Made by a program: the position numbers and the translations under genes. From Azorinus chamasolen (lineage: Eukaryota > Mollusca > Bivalvia > Cardiida > Solecurtidae): DNA of 64,000 bases. The stretch's first letter is position 1. The number at the start of each line of letters is the position of its first letter. Below are positions 33,697-45,208 of this stretch, piece by piece. The notes below the pieces were generated by a model. The model worked only from the letters and a program-made list of their open reading frames with translations. It did no database searches and was not told the origin of the DNA. The stretch spans positions 95,390,316 to 95,454,315 of the forward strand of contig OY755240.1 of NCBI GenBank assembly GCA_963576725.1, written 5' to 3'.

Positions 33697-34011
33697 TTCT
33701 GAAGGGAGGTGATCCCCCGAGAGCAAAAATTGCAACACAAAAAGAGCAAATTGAAGACTCGGTTTTATTGATTCTGTTCATGGACAGTAATTGAAAGTGT
33801 GACACTGCTCACGCCCCTAGCACCGGCTTAAGCGGTGTTCAATTTTCAGAACAAGAAGTACCGAAATTCACGATCTCGAAGGATCAGAAGGTATAACAAC
33901 ACTGAGAATGAAGTACGGGGCGACGTTTTACGGCCGCGACACAAGCACTTAACAACACCTTCTGTTGTGAAGATTATAAATTAATTCTGAAGGGAGGTGA
34001 TCCCCCGAGAG
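33697..34011 (-). mobile_element. Direct-repeat element, antisense copy
   Basis: The 27-bp terminal repeats are at 33697-33723 and 33985-34011 and appear identical. The body matches 3629-3937. The second repeat runs on into GCAAAAAT, the start of another unit, so tandem copies may have existed. Confidence 0.75.
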
Positions 34012-35204
34012 CAAAAATATGTATATTCTGATCAAGGACCATGTTCCAGATCTGCTATTTACCAGCAGCTTACGAGTTTTCCCACTACTGTTAAACACAA
34101 TGGAGACTCTTATCACCAGCTGTTTCGCTAATGTGGCAGCTGTTCTAGATATGATCAGTTTCAGCTATTTCCTATTACACAGGTCGTTCTGAATGCATAT
34201 CTTGGTCTACTCGGAATGGCAATATATAGCAGTTAAAAAGTTTTATTCTCTGTTAAAACGTTGAAGTTCTTACAATTGAATCCATCTTTAGTGATCATCG
34301 GATCCAATTTACTAGGGTATATTGCATTGGAAGCATTGTAACACAAACTGATCAAGTTGTCTATAGATCCTGATTGACTGGGTTTACTCTAAAAAATTCC
34401 TTTGTGCTTTAACAAGTAGGCTAAACTGTCCACCTGTCTTTTCCTTCCAATATGAAACTGTACGATGCTACATGTTGTTACAGCCTGTTTCGCTAACGCT
34501 TAAAACATGCAGAGGAAAGGTCGAGCTAGTGCCAGGAAAACAATGTAGAACCAGTTTCTTTAGATGTGACAGCTGATCTGGGTCTGCACTGGTTAGTCTT
34601 TTATTGTTGAAATTACTATGGCGTTAATTATATATGAAATCACAGAAATTATTTTTCTATTGTTGATATGATACTTATTGGTTGGGTGTAAAATTGTGTA
34701 TTCTCTCCAAAAACACATTATCACTGTTTACTTTGACGCTGCATTGACCATGAATTCGTATCTGAGTACGTACTATCTTAATGGGGTTTCTGCTTTGGCG
34801 AATGTCGGTCGCTCAACACCAAAGATAGTAACAATGAAGGATGGATGAAGGGCTACTGTTATCATTGACTTTTGTCATACAAGCGATACCATTCGGAAAT
34901 AAAAAGCAATTTTCTATTAAACAACCCACACGTGATATGCGTTTTTATTATATTTTGATTGCAGAATGTGTATGAATATTATTGGCATTTAATCTACAGA
35001 GACTTGTATAATTAATCAATTAAACGTTACATTTTATACATTTCTTATTTATATTTTCGTTTGGTTTGAGCAAACTCAACTTAACAACTCGAAAAACACG
35101 CTGTGTATCATATCTGTTTCTCTCTTTCTTGTTCTCTTTTATTCAAGTATATAAGCCAAATGAAGATAAGGGTTGCGGGAGATTAATAATATATAACAAT
35201 GATA
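34012..35204. other. AT-rich spacer, nothing recognised
   Basis: No long ORF and no repeat family from elsewhere in the window was found. Confidence 0.45.
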
Positions 35205-35290
35205 TCAACCCTTTCCCTGCCATGAAGACGAATCTGTGATATTATTGCATGCAAACAGGTTGGATCAAGATGAGATGCCGAGTAACTCTA
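35205..35290. mobile_element. TTAA hairpin MITE fragment
   Basis: TCAACCCTTTCCCTGCCATG is followed by GCAAACAGGTTGGATCAAGATGAGATGCCGAGTAACTC, the left end and left hairpin arm of the type seen intact at 61964-62177. Confidence 0.55.
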
Positions 35291-35844
35291 ATTTGACAAC
35301 TCAAACACTTTAAGTAGACGACAACGTATCAAATAGAAATAATGTGCACAGCAGCAATGGGTTTAGTATTGTAATTTGCCTCATTTATGGAAACCTAGTT
35401 AATTTATTAAATCATACAAATAAGCTGTTGATGACACTCATGTTGATGACTTAACGTGGCTGAGATCCCTATGTTAGTGAGGAAAATAAATGAAAATACT
35501 CTACCTATCTGAATAGCAAACCTGAAAAAATTGGAGTTATGTTTGTACCAGAATCATCCAGTATCAACCATAAACCAAACATAAACATTGCCATTTCGAA
35601 CGAATATCCGTACTATAAAGTACTGTACCACACCATATACTATTTTGTAGTAATACCTTTACCATATCTTACCGAATATTATTCATATGTACGAGATTTT
35701 CAAGGGATATATTCTACTGTTCATGTATATTTGTTTATACATATACATACTCTACGGGGTTGAAATATGTATAACTTGGTGTGAATTCTATTGTTCCAGT
35801 TTAAGTAACGCTTTCCCAAACTTTATTGGTAGTGCATATCCTAA

Positions 35845-36029
35845 TCTGGGTCCATGCTTATAAAGCTTTTAGTTGAGTCTGAGTTTCGTTCTCAAGCTTT
35901 TGATTGGTCAGATTTGAGTTCTCAAGCTTTTGATTGGTAAGATTTGAGCCAGAGGCTCAAATCTGACTAATCAAAAGCTTGAGAACGTACTCAGACTCAA
36001 CGAAAAGTTTTATAAGCATGGACCCAGAC
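35845..36029. mobile_element. Foldback element (long inverted repeat)
   Basis: The ends TCTGGGTCCATGCTTATAAA and TTTATAAGCATGGACCCAGA are perfect complements. The arms continue with GAGTCTGAG.T..GTTCTCAAGCTTTTGATTGG and its complement. The left arm has an internal duplication of about 28 bp (35889-35916 and 35917-35944). The centre is GAGCC-A-GAGGCTC near 35949. Confidence 0.8.
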
Positions 36030-36149
36030 TTGACTTCTTTAACGTTTTAACGGTATTTTGTAATGAGATTACAGGCATTCACCCAATTAATATTTTTATG
36101 GAAGCTGAACAGATGATGTAAGGGAATATGATATCATGTCTTACTGCGA

Positions 36150-36322
36150 TCAAAGAACATGAACTGGAATTTTCTTTGGTCCATAAATAGTTCAAATGAT
36201 GTTTTAACTAAACGTGAAAATGAACAGTATAACATTTCTTCACCGAGCTATTATGATTTATCTACACTGTATACTACTCTACCTCATCATCTTATCAAGG
36301 ATAAATGGATTAAAGTTTTAAA
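36150..36322 (+). pseudogene. PLE reverse transcriptase fragment
   Basis: The + strand reads NFLWSINSSNDVLTKRENEQYN, then YYDLSTLYTTLPHHLIKDKW, i.e. RT motif A with the catalytic Asp (YDLSTLYTTLPH) in PLE context. Similarity stops where a dispersed 305-bp repeat begins. Confidence 0.75.
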
Positions 36323-36626
36323 GGTACCTAGAATATACAAAACTCATTTGTTTATATGCTGAAAAGTAGTATGTCGCAAGAAAACCTATTAAATAAACGT
36401 TGGAAATGGCAAAACATCCATGTGTTTAATATCGACGATCCCGAATCGTTACCTGATGTTTCGGGTTGGGTTTTAGTTTCGTATCTGTTCGCGCTTTTCG
36501 AGTCTCTCCGACCACTTCCGAGAAAAGCTTTGTAAACAATGGAGGGATTGGGTGATCATCGGCAATAAGCGGAGAATTTGAACGGAAAAGGCCGATAATA
36601 CTTTGTTGTAGAACAAAACTTAAACC
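36322..36626. repeat. Dispersed ~305-bp repeat, copy 1
   Basis: From TAAAGGTACCTAGAATATACAAAAC to TACTTTGTTGTAGAACAAAACTTA this closely matches 59163-59480 by eye. It is of unknown type. No internal ORF or clear pol III promoter was seen. Confidence 0.7.
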
Positions 36627-37594
36627 ATTCCAAAGCTTCCTTGGAGATATACTGAGCTATGACACCCAGGGGACTATAAAGCAAATCATATTGAGCAAAT
36701 ACATTGCACATGTTGCAGAATACTTGGAGTGTTAAATTAAGACTACTTATATGACTAACGTGGAGACCTACCTTATTATGCCACGAGAATGGTATTATAA
36801 CGAATAATAGATCAAACAAACTGACACTAACATACGCTCTCGACAAATATTAGCATATATTGATATATACAACCGTATCGTGCTTTATTACAAATACGTC
36901 AGCCCTACATACAACGATATACCACTACCGCACCACAAATATACAATCTCTACATATTATAAAAAAAACACTCTCGCACCATTCCTCACTACAAATACAC
37001 CAGTCATGTATACCACTGATAACGGTTCCACACTTCAGTACAAAAGCACCATCCCTACATACCACAACATACCACTATACCACAAATTGCATCGTATCCA
37101 CGAACCCCTGGGTCACGTGATCAGTAAGTCCCTGCAGACAAACAAACCAATAAACAATCCCCCTTTTCCATTTCTTCTTGGATAAAACAGTTTAGATCAC
37201 TGGCCGATTTTTTTAAAAATCTTTATAAGTTATTAAAATCCCCTCAGTTGTAAAACGTGAACTGCAAAAAGTACGTATATATATTGCCAAATGCATGTGA
37301 ATTATATTTATGTTATACCATTGCATTACTCGAAATATGTGCATGCTTCAAGCAATAAATTATTTGAATTGCATACAACTGAGAACCGAACTTCACTTGC
37401 TGTTCTCTGGTCAGATTCAGCATCGCTTGTGGCACAGGTAAGCAATACTCACCAAATATGTTATAATGGATAGCAAACACTGTAGAACCTGACCAGATGT
37501 TTTAGTGGTTCTAAACTGTTTGCAAAACCCAAAATGTTTTATAGCCACACTTAATTACTATTATTATTATTTCAGAGAGACGTTGAAATTGGCC
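36627..37594. other. AT-rich region upstream of the GT31 gene
   Basis: The two overlapping ORFs at 36860-37185 are Thr/His/Tyr-rich low-complexity translations and do not look real. At 37562-37575 a polypyrimidine/AG acceptor (TTATTATTATTTCAG) lies just before the GT31 start codon, suggesting an upstream non-coding 5' exon that I cannot place. Confidence 0.5.
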
Positions 37595-38683
37595 ATGGGG
37601 ACACCATATATAATTTGCCCTGGAAGATATTCAAGATACCTACCGAAATATCTTGATTTTGTACTCACCAGTTCTATTTTCAGTGTTATATACATATATT
37701 TATATACCATATCTGCAACGACATTGCACAGGCAAACGCTCAAAGGAGGACGACATAATGGCACTATTGATAATATAACAATATCTATGGAAGAACACAA
37801 TAACACTTTAAAGTATTACCCTGATCATAAATGGAATGATTACCCTTTATCTACATTACCAGATCCGTACATCATTACTGGCGAAGATGTTTGTAAATAT
37901 AATACTAAGCTGAAATTCGTAGTTGTAGTAACTTCGGCATCATTAAACTTTGCCCAAAGGAATGTTATACGCGGTACATGGGGAAACCTGTCATATTACG
38001 GCGAGGGTGAAGTGAAAATTGTTTTTATTCTAGGACGTGCACAGACTGAAAAGGATCAAAAGTCAATAGCGATTGAAAGCACAACCTACAACGATATTGT
38101 GCAAGGAAAGTTCCTTGACACATACAGGAATTTAACACATAAAACGGTACTCGGTTTAAGATGGGTCAGAGAACACTGCCTTAACAGTAAAATGGTGGTT
38201 AAGGTCGACGACGATGTAGTAATCAACTTATTCGAGATGTTCTTTATGATGGAATATAGGGATTGTTGCCAAAACCCATATCAAATTATGTGTTCTCGAC
38301 GTGCAGTAGGCAGTAGTGTTATTTTAAGGTCAGGTGACGAAGATAAGTGGATAATAGACGACGATTATTTTCCCGACTTGGAAACTTATCCGTTCCCATA
38401 TTGTAATGGCTTGTTTTCCCTAATGACATCTGAAGCCGTCATTATTTTGTATGAGATAGCAACTCATGTGCCGTTCTTTTGGGTAGAAGATGTGTATTTA
38501 GGCCTAGTGGCTTCACAAACGAAACAGATAATACTTACACATGCTGATGGGATATGGTCGTTTGATTACGAAGCATCGGAATGCTTCGAAACGTCTGATG
38601 CCGAATGTGTTTTCCTTGCTGGACTTTCGGCCAATGACGAACAGTTTCATCTAATGTGGCAATTCGTATTGAAGTATTACTAA
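37595..38683 (+). CDS. Beta-1,3-galactosyltransferase-like glycosyltransferase (GT31)
   Basis: The predicted protein has 362 residues from ATG 37595; the frame is open further upstream, but that part lies across a splice acceptor ending at 37575. It is a type II Golgi-type membrane protein: short cytosolic N-terminus, one membrane anchor at about 21-39, a stem with N-glycosylation sequons, and a luminal catalytic domain. GT31 motifs appear in order: RNVIRGTW (about 122-129), KIVFILG (141-147), the DxD-type metal/UDP-sugar site VDDDVVIN (204-211), YPFPYCNG (265-272) and the catalytic-loop motif EDVYLG (298-303). These enzymes move galactose or N-acetylhexosamine from a UDP donor to glycan acceptors in beta-1,3 linkage. 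A single coding exon is normal for the family. No frameshift or missing key residue is seen. The exact donor and acceptor cannot be told from sequence. Confidence 0.88.
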   Translation: MGTPYIICPGRYSRYLPKYLDFVLTSSIFSVIYIYLYTISATTLHRQTLKGGRHNGTIDNITISMEEHNNTLKYYPDHKWNDYPLSTLPDPYIITGEDVCKYNTKLKFVVVVTSASLNFAQRNVIRGTWGNLSYYGEGEVKIVFILGRAQTEKDQKSIAIESTTYNDIVQGKFLDTYRNLTHKTVLGLRWVREHCLNSKMVVKVDDDVVINLFEMFFMMEYRDCCQNPYQIMCSRRAVGSSVILRSGDEDKWIIDDDYFPDLETYPFPYCNGLFSLMTSEAVIILYEIATHVPFFWVEDVYLGLVASQTKQIILTHADGIWSFDYEASECFETSDAECVFLAGLSANDEQFHLMWQFVLKYY

Positions 38684-38720
38684 AGTTTGATTATTTTATA
38701 TTGAAACACGCCGTTTGGAA

Positions 38721-38780
38721 CCCGATAAGACACAGACTAACCCGATAAGACACAGACTAACCCGATAAGACACAGACTAA
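38721..38780 (+). repeat. 20-bp tandem repeat, three copies
   Basis: CCCGATAAGACACAGACTAA is repeated exactly at 38721, 38741 and 38761, about 40 bp after the GT31 stop codon. Confidence 0.95.
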
Positions 38781-38867
38781 CTCGGTAACGTTTCGGGATC
38801 TAAGCTGTTAGGTGATGTCATTATTGACCTGACAGAAAATCGGAAAACTCAAACAATTCAAACAACT

Positions 38868-38960
38868 CAAACCTCTAGGAGCCGTCTGATCTGGGTCTAC
38901 TCTGTTTGCTAGTGCGTGAAAACACGTTTATATGAGGATGTAAGACCGGGTAAGACCGTT
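38868..38960. mobile_element. TTAA hairpin MITE fragment (right arm)
   Basis: CTCTAGGAGCCGTCTGATCTGGGTCTACTCTGTTTGC is the centre and right arm of the common hairpin core. The left arm is missing. Confidence 0.55.
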
Positions 38961-39084
38961 TTTTTGTTGTTGTTTTTTCCAAGGGAATGCTGTGTTTTCT
39001 TACTTTTATCTAGAATAGACTGTTGATATTTTGTCGGCAACGGTTTTCATATAGACATAAAGCGATAATATAATTAAAAAGCCA

Positions 39085-39293
39085 ATGATACATGCGATGA
39101 CGTCCATTAAATCGAAGAAGACTGACATCCCGGTTACTGTTGTATATACATTCATCCTTATTTCTCTCATCTGCCTTTCTTTCACTTTTTCAAGCTCGTC
39201 GGAGATATGCGTTACAGAAATTGGATGTACTGGTTACTGCCAATTGGATGATATTTATTGCAACCCCAGCGCATTTATTTTTAACACAGGGTA
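39085..39293 (+). other. Candidate first exon: membrane or signal segment plus Cys-rich start
   Basis: From ATG 39085 the frame encodes a basic N-terminus, a hydrophobic stretch (VVYTFILISLICLSFTF) and then a Cys-rich segment (CVTEIGCTGYCQLDDIYC). It stops near 39296, but ACAGGGTAATG at about 39286 could be a splice donor. A retrotransposon begins right after. It could be the surviving first exon of a secreted or type II protein, or chance. Confidence 0.25.
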
Positions 39294-39505
39294 ATGACTG
39301 ATATTATGGCATATCGAGTTGCAATAGGTGTCTTCTATACTTCTACCTACAGTCGGTTAGCCAGGAGATTTAGGTTTAACTCAAAGAACGGAATGAAAAG
39401 TTCATTTAATGATTTTGTTCGTAGTTCCAAACTATATTTTCTTAATTTATACTTCTGTTTTTTATATATTCATGCAAAAGTTTCTTAAATATTAACGACT
39501 TCCAA

Positions 39506-40384
39506 ATGATCGTCTTAATTCTTTTAATGGTTTGCATGGATATTGAACCTAATCCTGGACCTATAATGGAGTTATCAGTTTTCAATTGAAATGCTCGCAG
39601 CTTAAGAAATAAATTTTCCTTTCTCGAAGACGTAGCACACGAATACAGCTTGCTATGTATAACTGAGACGCATCTTGATGAAAATATTCCATCTTCTGAT
39701 TTGTTAATTGAAAATTTCTTGGAACCGTTTAGAAACGATAGAAATTTTGCAGGTGGAGGTATTCTTGTATACTGCTCCGAAACACCTTTTTTGCAAAAGA
39801 AGAATTAGATTTAGAATCAGAACAGCATGAGATGATATGGCTAGAACTAAAATTAAGCAACACAATAATTATGCTAGGGACATTATATAGACCACCTAAT
39901 TCTAATAATAACTTTTGGGACTACTTAGAATATTCCGTTGATAAAGCCTACGAGACTTATAAGAAATAATATAATTGTAACTGGCGATATTAATGTTAAT
40001 CTCCTTGTACCTTTGGGCAAACATCCTTTGAATGATATACTATCCAGATTTAATCTTTCTAACATTATAAACGAGCCAACCTGAGTCGGAAACACAATGA
40101 ACTCTCTTTTAGATCATATCCTTATAACACAGACTCTTGCATTCAATAACTCATCAGTAATTGATGTTGATAGAAAAATAAGTGACCACAATCCGTGTGT
40201 CGTGTACGTAAATGTACCCGGTAAAATAAATTGTTCGTTCCAAAGAGACGTCTGGGTTTACAAAAAAGGAGACTACGAGAAATTTAATAAGTTAATTGAG
40301 GACTGTGACTGGGGTAGTATATTAAATAACCGTCAGTCCATAGATGAAGCTTGCGACAAATTTACAGATACATTTTTAATTATG
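39506..40384 (+). pseudogene. CR1-like element: 2A-like motif and endonuclease part
   Basis: From ATG 39506 the frame reads MIVLILLMVCMDIEPNPGP (2A-like motif at 39539-39562), then a TGA soon after, then NARSLRNKFSFLEDVA, ITETHLDENI, and GGGILVYC of an APE-type endonuclease. After shifts it resumes as GTLYRPPNSNNN, VTGDINVNLL, and NSLLDHILIT..SDHNPCVVYV (the SDH motif, ORF 40097 onward), ending in DKFTDTFLIMAK at 40384 where the PLE starts. No PHD finger is seen. Confidence 0.7.
39539..39562 (+). other. 2A-like motif (DIEPNPGP) in the second CR1-like element
   Basis: The eight residues are identical to those at 8787-8810 and also follow a hydrophobic stretch (LILLMVCM). The rest of the two elements is clearly diverged, so the motif is conserved beyond background. 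Confidence 0.75.
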
Positions 40385-43180
40385 GCCAAAGGTACAAAAA
40401 TGAGTCATGCAGGAAACACCACATACAGAACAAACACTCGCCCGAACAGCAACACAAGGAAACAGCAAATGTACATTAGTAGAAAGAACAACAAGAGACG
40501 CACAAAGACAAAACAAACATACAATAGGAGGGAGATGGAAGTACCGCCTTGGAACGGTCAGTGACAAAAGTCATCGGGGGGTTAAACCGGTTTATGGGCG
40601 CCCAACCTCACACTTATTCCATCCCCATCCTAAAAGACAAACAGTGTAAATAAACGTATCCCCTCTCCGACTAATCTACAACAACCGCGACAGCAAATAC
40701 AGTGGTAAAGTGCATGTATAACAAAAAACATTTAATTGAACATACTGTATCCACCTATCGCTAGTGTACTCAATGATTGAGCTGCAAACAGAGTAACTGT
40801 AGAAAAGTAATAAAGGGTACGACAAAAATGAAATAGTACAGATATCCGACGTTCTCCTTCCATTTCTGGATTTAAGAGGTCGCCTTCATAGAGTACTAAA
40901 CCTTTCTTGTCGGCGTACATGCAAAGAGGCCAGCGTGATTGCCAACTGTAAAAGGGTTCACAACCAAACATGCAGTATGTTGTAGTACTACAGGATCATA
41001 TCCCTTTTTAATGAATTGTTTTATATATTTGATGAACAAAGTGAGAAAATGGATATGTCCAATAATAAGTTTGTAAATCACATCACCATAAAATTCAGGA
41101 TGTGAAATACCGTGTCGCAGAAGCACCTTGAGATTACATTTGTACTTGCCAATAAGCGAGAGATTTCAATAGTAAATTTAGAGAAAGTTTTTCTTAGTTT
41201 ATGGTAACTATATCCTTGTTTAAGCAGTTTTTCAGTTAAAATGAGATTTCGACTGTTAAAATCGTCAATAGATGAACAAGCTCTAGCAAAACGAATAAGT
41301 TGAGATATATAAACCCCGTAAGATGGAGCACGGGGAACATCCCCGTCAAGATGAGGAAAATTTACAATATTAAATCTCTTTTGTCATATATTTTAGAAGA
41401 AATCATTCCATTATTAATTTAAGGTCTAGGTCAAGAAACGCTGCATAATTGTCGGACAGGTTAGCTTTATTCAATTTGAGTTCTTTAGGATAAATTGTAG
41501 GAATCAGAGCATCGAAGAAAGGGTTATCTAAGTTAAAAATATCATCCAAATATCGACAAGTTTCATTGAAGGCTTTTATAACATCTTCTTGTGATTGAGG
41601 ATTCAAACTCAACATGAAATCTCTCTCATAGCAGTACAAAAACGAATCTGCGACAAGTGGTGCACAATTCGTACCCATAGGAATACCAATTACCTGACGG
41701 TATATAGCATTCCCATAACGTACAAATATGTTATCCAAAAGAAAGGTTAGTGCTTCGCAAACTTCTGAGCAAGTCCAATTGGTGTAATATTTCATTTGCT
41801 CGTCAGTAAAGAAAGCTTTTTCAGCATTACATGCCAAGAATGATGTTTTTTCTCGGGCAAATACTTTCTGGATTAAGTTAGTAAGCGTATCCTTAATTAA
41901 AATATGAGGAAGAGTTGTGTACAGAGTAGAAAAATCGTACGTGCTTACAGTGGATGCAAGATACCTTTTGTTCTTAAGTTTGTTTAAGACTTCTGAAGAG
42001 TTCTTAATAGACCAGAAGAGATTTATTCCAGAATTTTCATAAGTCTTATCACAGTAGAATTTTACATGTTCCTTTACCTTCGTTAAACAAGAAGTCAAAA
42101 GTATAGACAATTTAGTAGTTGTACATGAACTAGAATTTGCAATGAAACGCGCTTTATATGGTTTTTTATGTAGTTTTGGTAACCAATACATTGTAGGAAG
42201 TTTATGTTGTGTAATTTTAATATCGGTTCCAAATTGTTCACACTTTTTGACATGGTCTGAAATGATGGTCTTTTCGTCAGTGATAACTGAAATGTATGAC
42301 TTGGTATTAATAATTTCCTGCTTCAAGACATCGATATAATGTAATCGTCAAATAATAATCACATTATTTGATGCCTTATCAGCAGGAACAAAAACGTATT
42401 TTGAATGGAAATCCTGTAAACCCTTTTTAAGATGTCTAAAAGAAGTTCTAGGTTTAGGTGGAAGAAGGTGTTTATTAGAGCTGTAAAAGGAAATGCGTTT
42501 ATCAAGTATATCAAAAATTAGTTTTTTCCAACAAGAAAGGGCATTAGACTCAACATGTTCTCTTCGACACCATTTAATACTAAAATTTTGTAAAGCCTCC
42601 GCAATCTGAACTAGACAAGAGTTAAAATCTATCAAGGATGGTATTCTATATTTGGGACCTTTATTCAAAAGAGATCGTAGACGTTTATCTTTAATTATCT
42701 CAAAATTACCAGTAATAACATGACCAGCCGGAGAATAGCAAAATTTTGAGGTGGCGCAATCTCAATTATCAGGAATATTATCATTAATATTAAGGTCGGA
42801 CACAATTTTATTATAGTTGAAAATTGTATTTCTGATGGGTTTGTTATATTTGTAGCAGATGATAGGTGGTTCTGTATTTTTAAAGTATTTAGGAATAGAG
42901 TCAATTACATTTTTGTCTCTAAAAATACTTTGGAGGTCAATAAAATCAATACCTTTATTAATAAAAGGAATTTCCAAGAAGAATCTTTGGTGTTCAGATA
43001 ATTTGTCGATGTGCGGTCTGAGAACATGTAGAGTTTTGTATCAAACTAGCCGTTCCTATGAGAGGATCTGATCGAAAAATAATTTTATCGGCTTGCTCGT
43101 CAATTTCTTTTAATGAACATATAGATAAGGAGGAAAGTCTAGAAAGCATGGCAGGTTTACCCGAAATTAGGCGAAGCCTG
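40385..43180 (-). pseudogene. PLE family A, near-complete copy with RT
   Basis: This is the fullest PLE in the window. The minus strand reads LHVLRPHIDKLSEHQRFF (near 43020), IPFINKGIDFIDL, YKYNKPIRNTIFNYNKIV, SPAGHVITGN, WCRREHVESNALSCW, KYVFVPADKASNN, MYWLPKLHKKPYKARF, RT motif A (YDFSTLYTTLPH), motif B (GIPMGTNCAPLVAD), motif C (RYLDDIFNLDNPFFD) and a C-terminal domain to FTVGNHAGLFACTPTRKV (stop about 40899). The 3' tail follows to 40385. From 42977 to 41403 the frame is continuous apart from two TGA stops (42762-42764, where a Cys codon is expected, and 42345-42347, where Trp is expected). Downstream there are deletions near 41373-41405 and small shifts near 41125 and 41175. I find no GIY-YIG endonuclease between YLDD and the stop, nor in the N-terminal part. 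The copy is inserted antisense in a CR1-like element. Confidence 0.85.
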
Positions 43181-45208
43181 CATACCGCCTGCATACCTAT
43201 TCGTCAGAAAACGATAAGACCGTCAGAAAAACCTTGGATGACCAGCGAACTTAGAAAAGAAATCAAATTATGTGACAAACTGCATAACAAATATAAGAAT
43301 AACAATAGCTCAACCAATCTGTATAACTTTAAAAGATAGAGAAATAAAGTAAACAACATGAAGAAATATGCTAAAGCATCCTTTTTCGAAAATATCAATG
43401 TTTTAATAGATAAATTCTACACTGGCGACCCTAGATCATACTGGAAACTTATAAACCGACTTACCAAACAAGCAGGGTCCTCAAATGTTATACCACCTCT
43501 CATTAATAATCAAAATGGCACTGTTGTTTCGGACGATCTAGAAAAGTCTACGATCTAAAAAAGTCTACGCTTTTAAATATTTTTTTCTGCTCAATCTCTA
43601 GAGTTAATGATGAAGGCATTGATGTACCTTCATTCAATACTCGTACGGCTTTTACGTTCGAAACACTATTCGTTACTGACAATGGGGTATTGGATATACT
43701 ACGAAATCTTAAAACTTGGAAAAGCGTCTGGGGTGGACGGAATCAGTCATCAACTGCTAAAGGTTACCGCTGAAACTGTCAGCAAACCATTGTGCGCGCT
43801 ATTCAATCTTTCCCTACGAGCAAATAGTTTCCCTTCTTTATGGAAAAGGGCTACTGTGATTCCGCTGTTTAAAAAAGGCGACCGGCACGAAATTACAAAC
43901 TACAGACCGGTATCTCTTATTTCATGTGTAGAAAAAGTTTTTGAGCGGGTTATTTTTAAACATATGTATAACTACCTAATAAACCACGGTCTATTTTATA
44001 GACGTCAATCAGGTTTCCTACCATGTCATACCACGATTTATCAACTTATAAAAATGTACGAAGATATTTGTAAGTCATTAGAAGAGAGAAAGCATTGTTG
44101 TTTAATTTTTTGCGATATATCGAAGGCTTTTGATAGAGTTTAGCACAGGGGTCTTATTAAAAATTAGAGTGTTACGGTTTCAAAGGAGACTTTCTCCAAT
44201 GGATTATCAGTTATCTCTCCGACAGGCGACAACAGGTCTTAGTAAACAATCGTAAATCCCCTATGGGTAATATTTCTGCGGGTGTTCCTCAAGGCTCTGT
44301 ATTAGGTCTATTATTATTTTTGCTATATATCAATGATATTGCAGATAATTTAGATAGCCTGACCTGATTATTTGCAAATGATACTTCTTTGGTATATGCG
44401 TCTTCTAACACTAACGATATTGACGTAAAAATGAACAGAGATTTGGGTTAACTGCACGACTGGTCTGTCAAGTGGCTAACAACATTTAACCCTATTAAAA
44501 CAGAATTATTGTTTGTTTCGAATACTACTAGTGGTGACAACCTATCTGTTATCTTTAATGGAACGTTATTACACCCTGTAAATGCACACAGACACCTAGG
44601 AGTCCTCTTATCGGATGACGCAAAATGGACCAATCACATCGATGCCATTTATGAATCATGTATGAAAAAGTACACGTACTAAGGAAGCTTAAATACACAC
44701 TAAACAAAACCGTACTTTTTAGAATTTACAAATGTTTCATTCTGCCAGTACTTGAATATGCATGTGAATTGTGGGACGGCTGTACAGAAAGAGATAAACA
44801 TAGATTAGAAAGTGTTCAATTAGAAGCTGCAAGAATTTCATGTGGTTTGCCAATTTATGCCAGTTTAGAATCTATTTATTTTGAATCGGAGCTTGAACCA
44901 CTGGAACTTCGACGCGAAGAAGAAAACTAACTCTGTTTTACAAGATTCACCACAATTTAGTATCTTCATACTTAAAACATTTGTTGCCGCCACTAGTCTC
45001 CAGTATTTCCAGTTATTCCCTACGTAATCAAAATGACTATGTCTTACCGAAAGTTCGGTTATTGCTAAGCGAAAGATCATTCATACCTTCTTCAGTTAGA
45101 TTATGGAATGATCTCGAAAACGAAATTCGAAATATTGATTTACTGACTCGATTCAAAAGTGCAGACTCGATCACCATGTCATTTCTTCGTTGGAAACAGA
45201 AAAGTTAA
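43181..45208 (+). pseudogene. CR1-like element: RT and thumb part
   Basis: After the PLE the + strand resumes with CIPIRQKTIRPSEKPW. It continues through ASGVDGISHQLLK, IPLFKKGD and NYRPVSLI, motif A (FCDISKAFD near 44125), motif B (GVPQGSVLG near 44280), motif C as FANDTS near 44371, and the thumb (HRHLGVLLSDD, LPVLEYACELW, VRLWNDLENEIR). The catalytic FADD has become FAND, replacing one of the two metal-binding Asp residues. Stops and shifts occur near 43340, 43555, 44141, 44365, 44448, 44680 and 44930. Confidence 0.75.

Noticed and set aside
36860..37185. Two overlapping ORFs of 86 and 101 codons
   Set aside because: Low-complexity Thr/Ser/His/Tyr translations of a repeated AC-rich stretch; no splice or family support.
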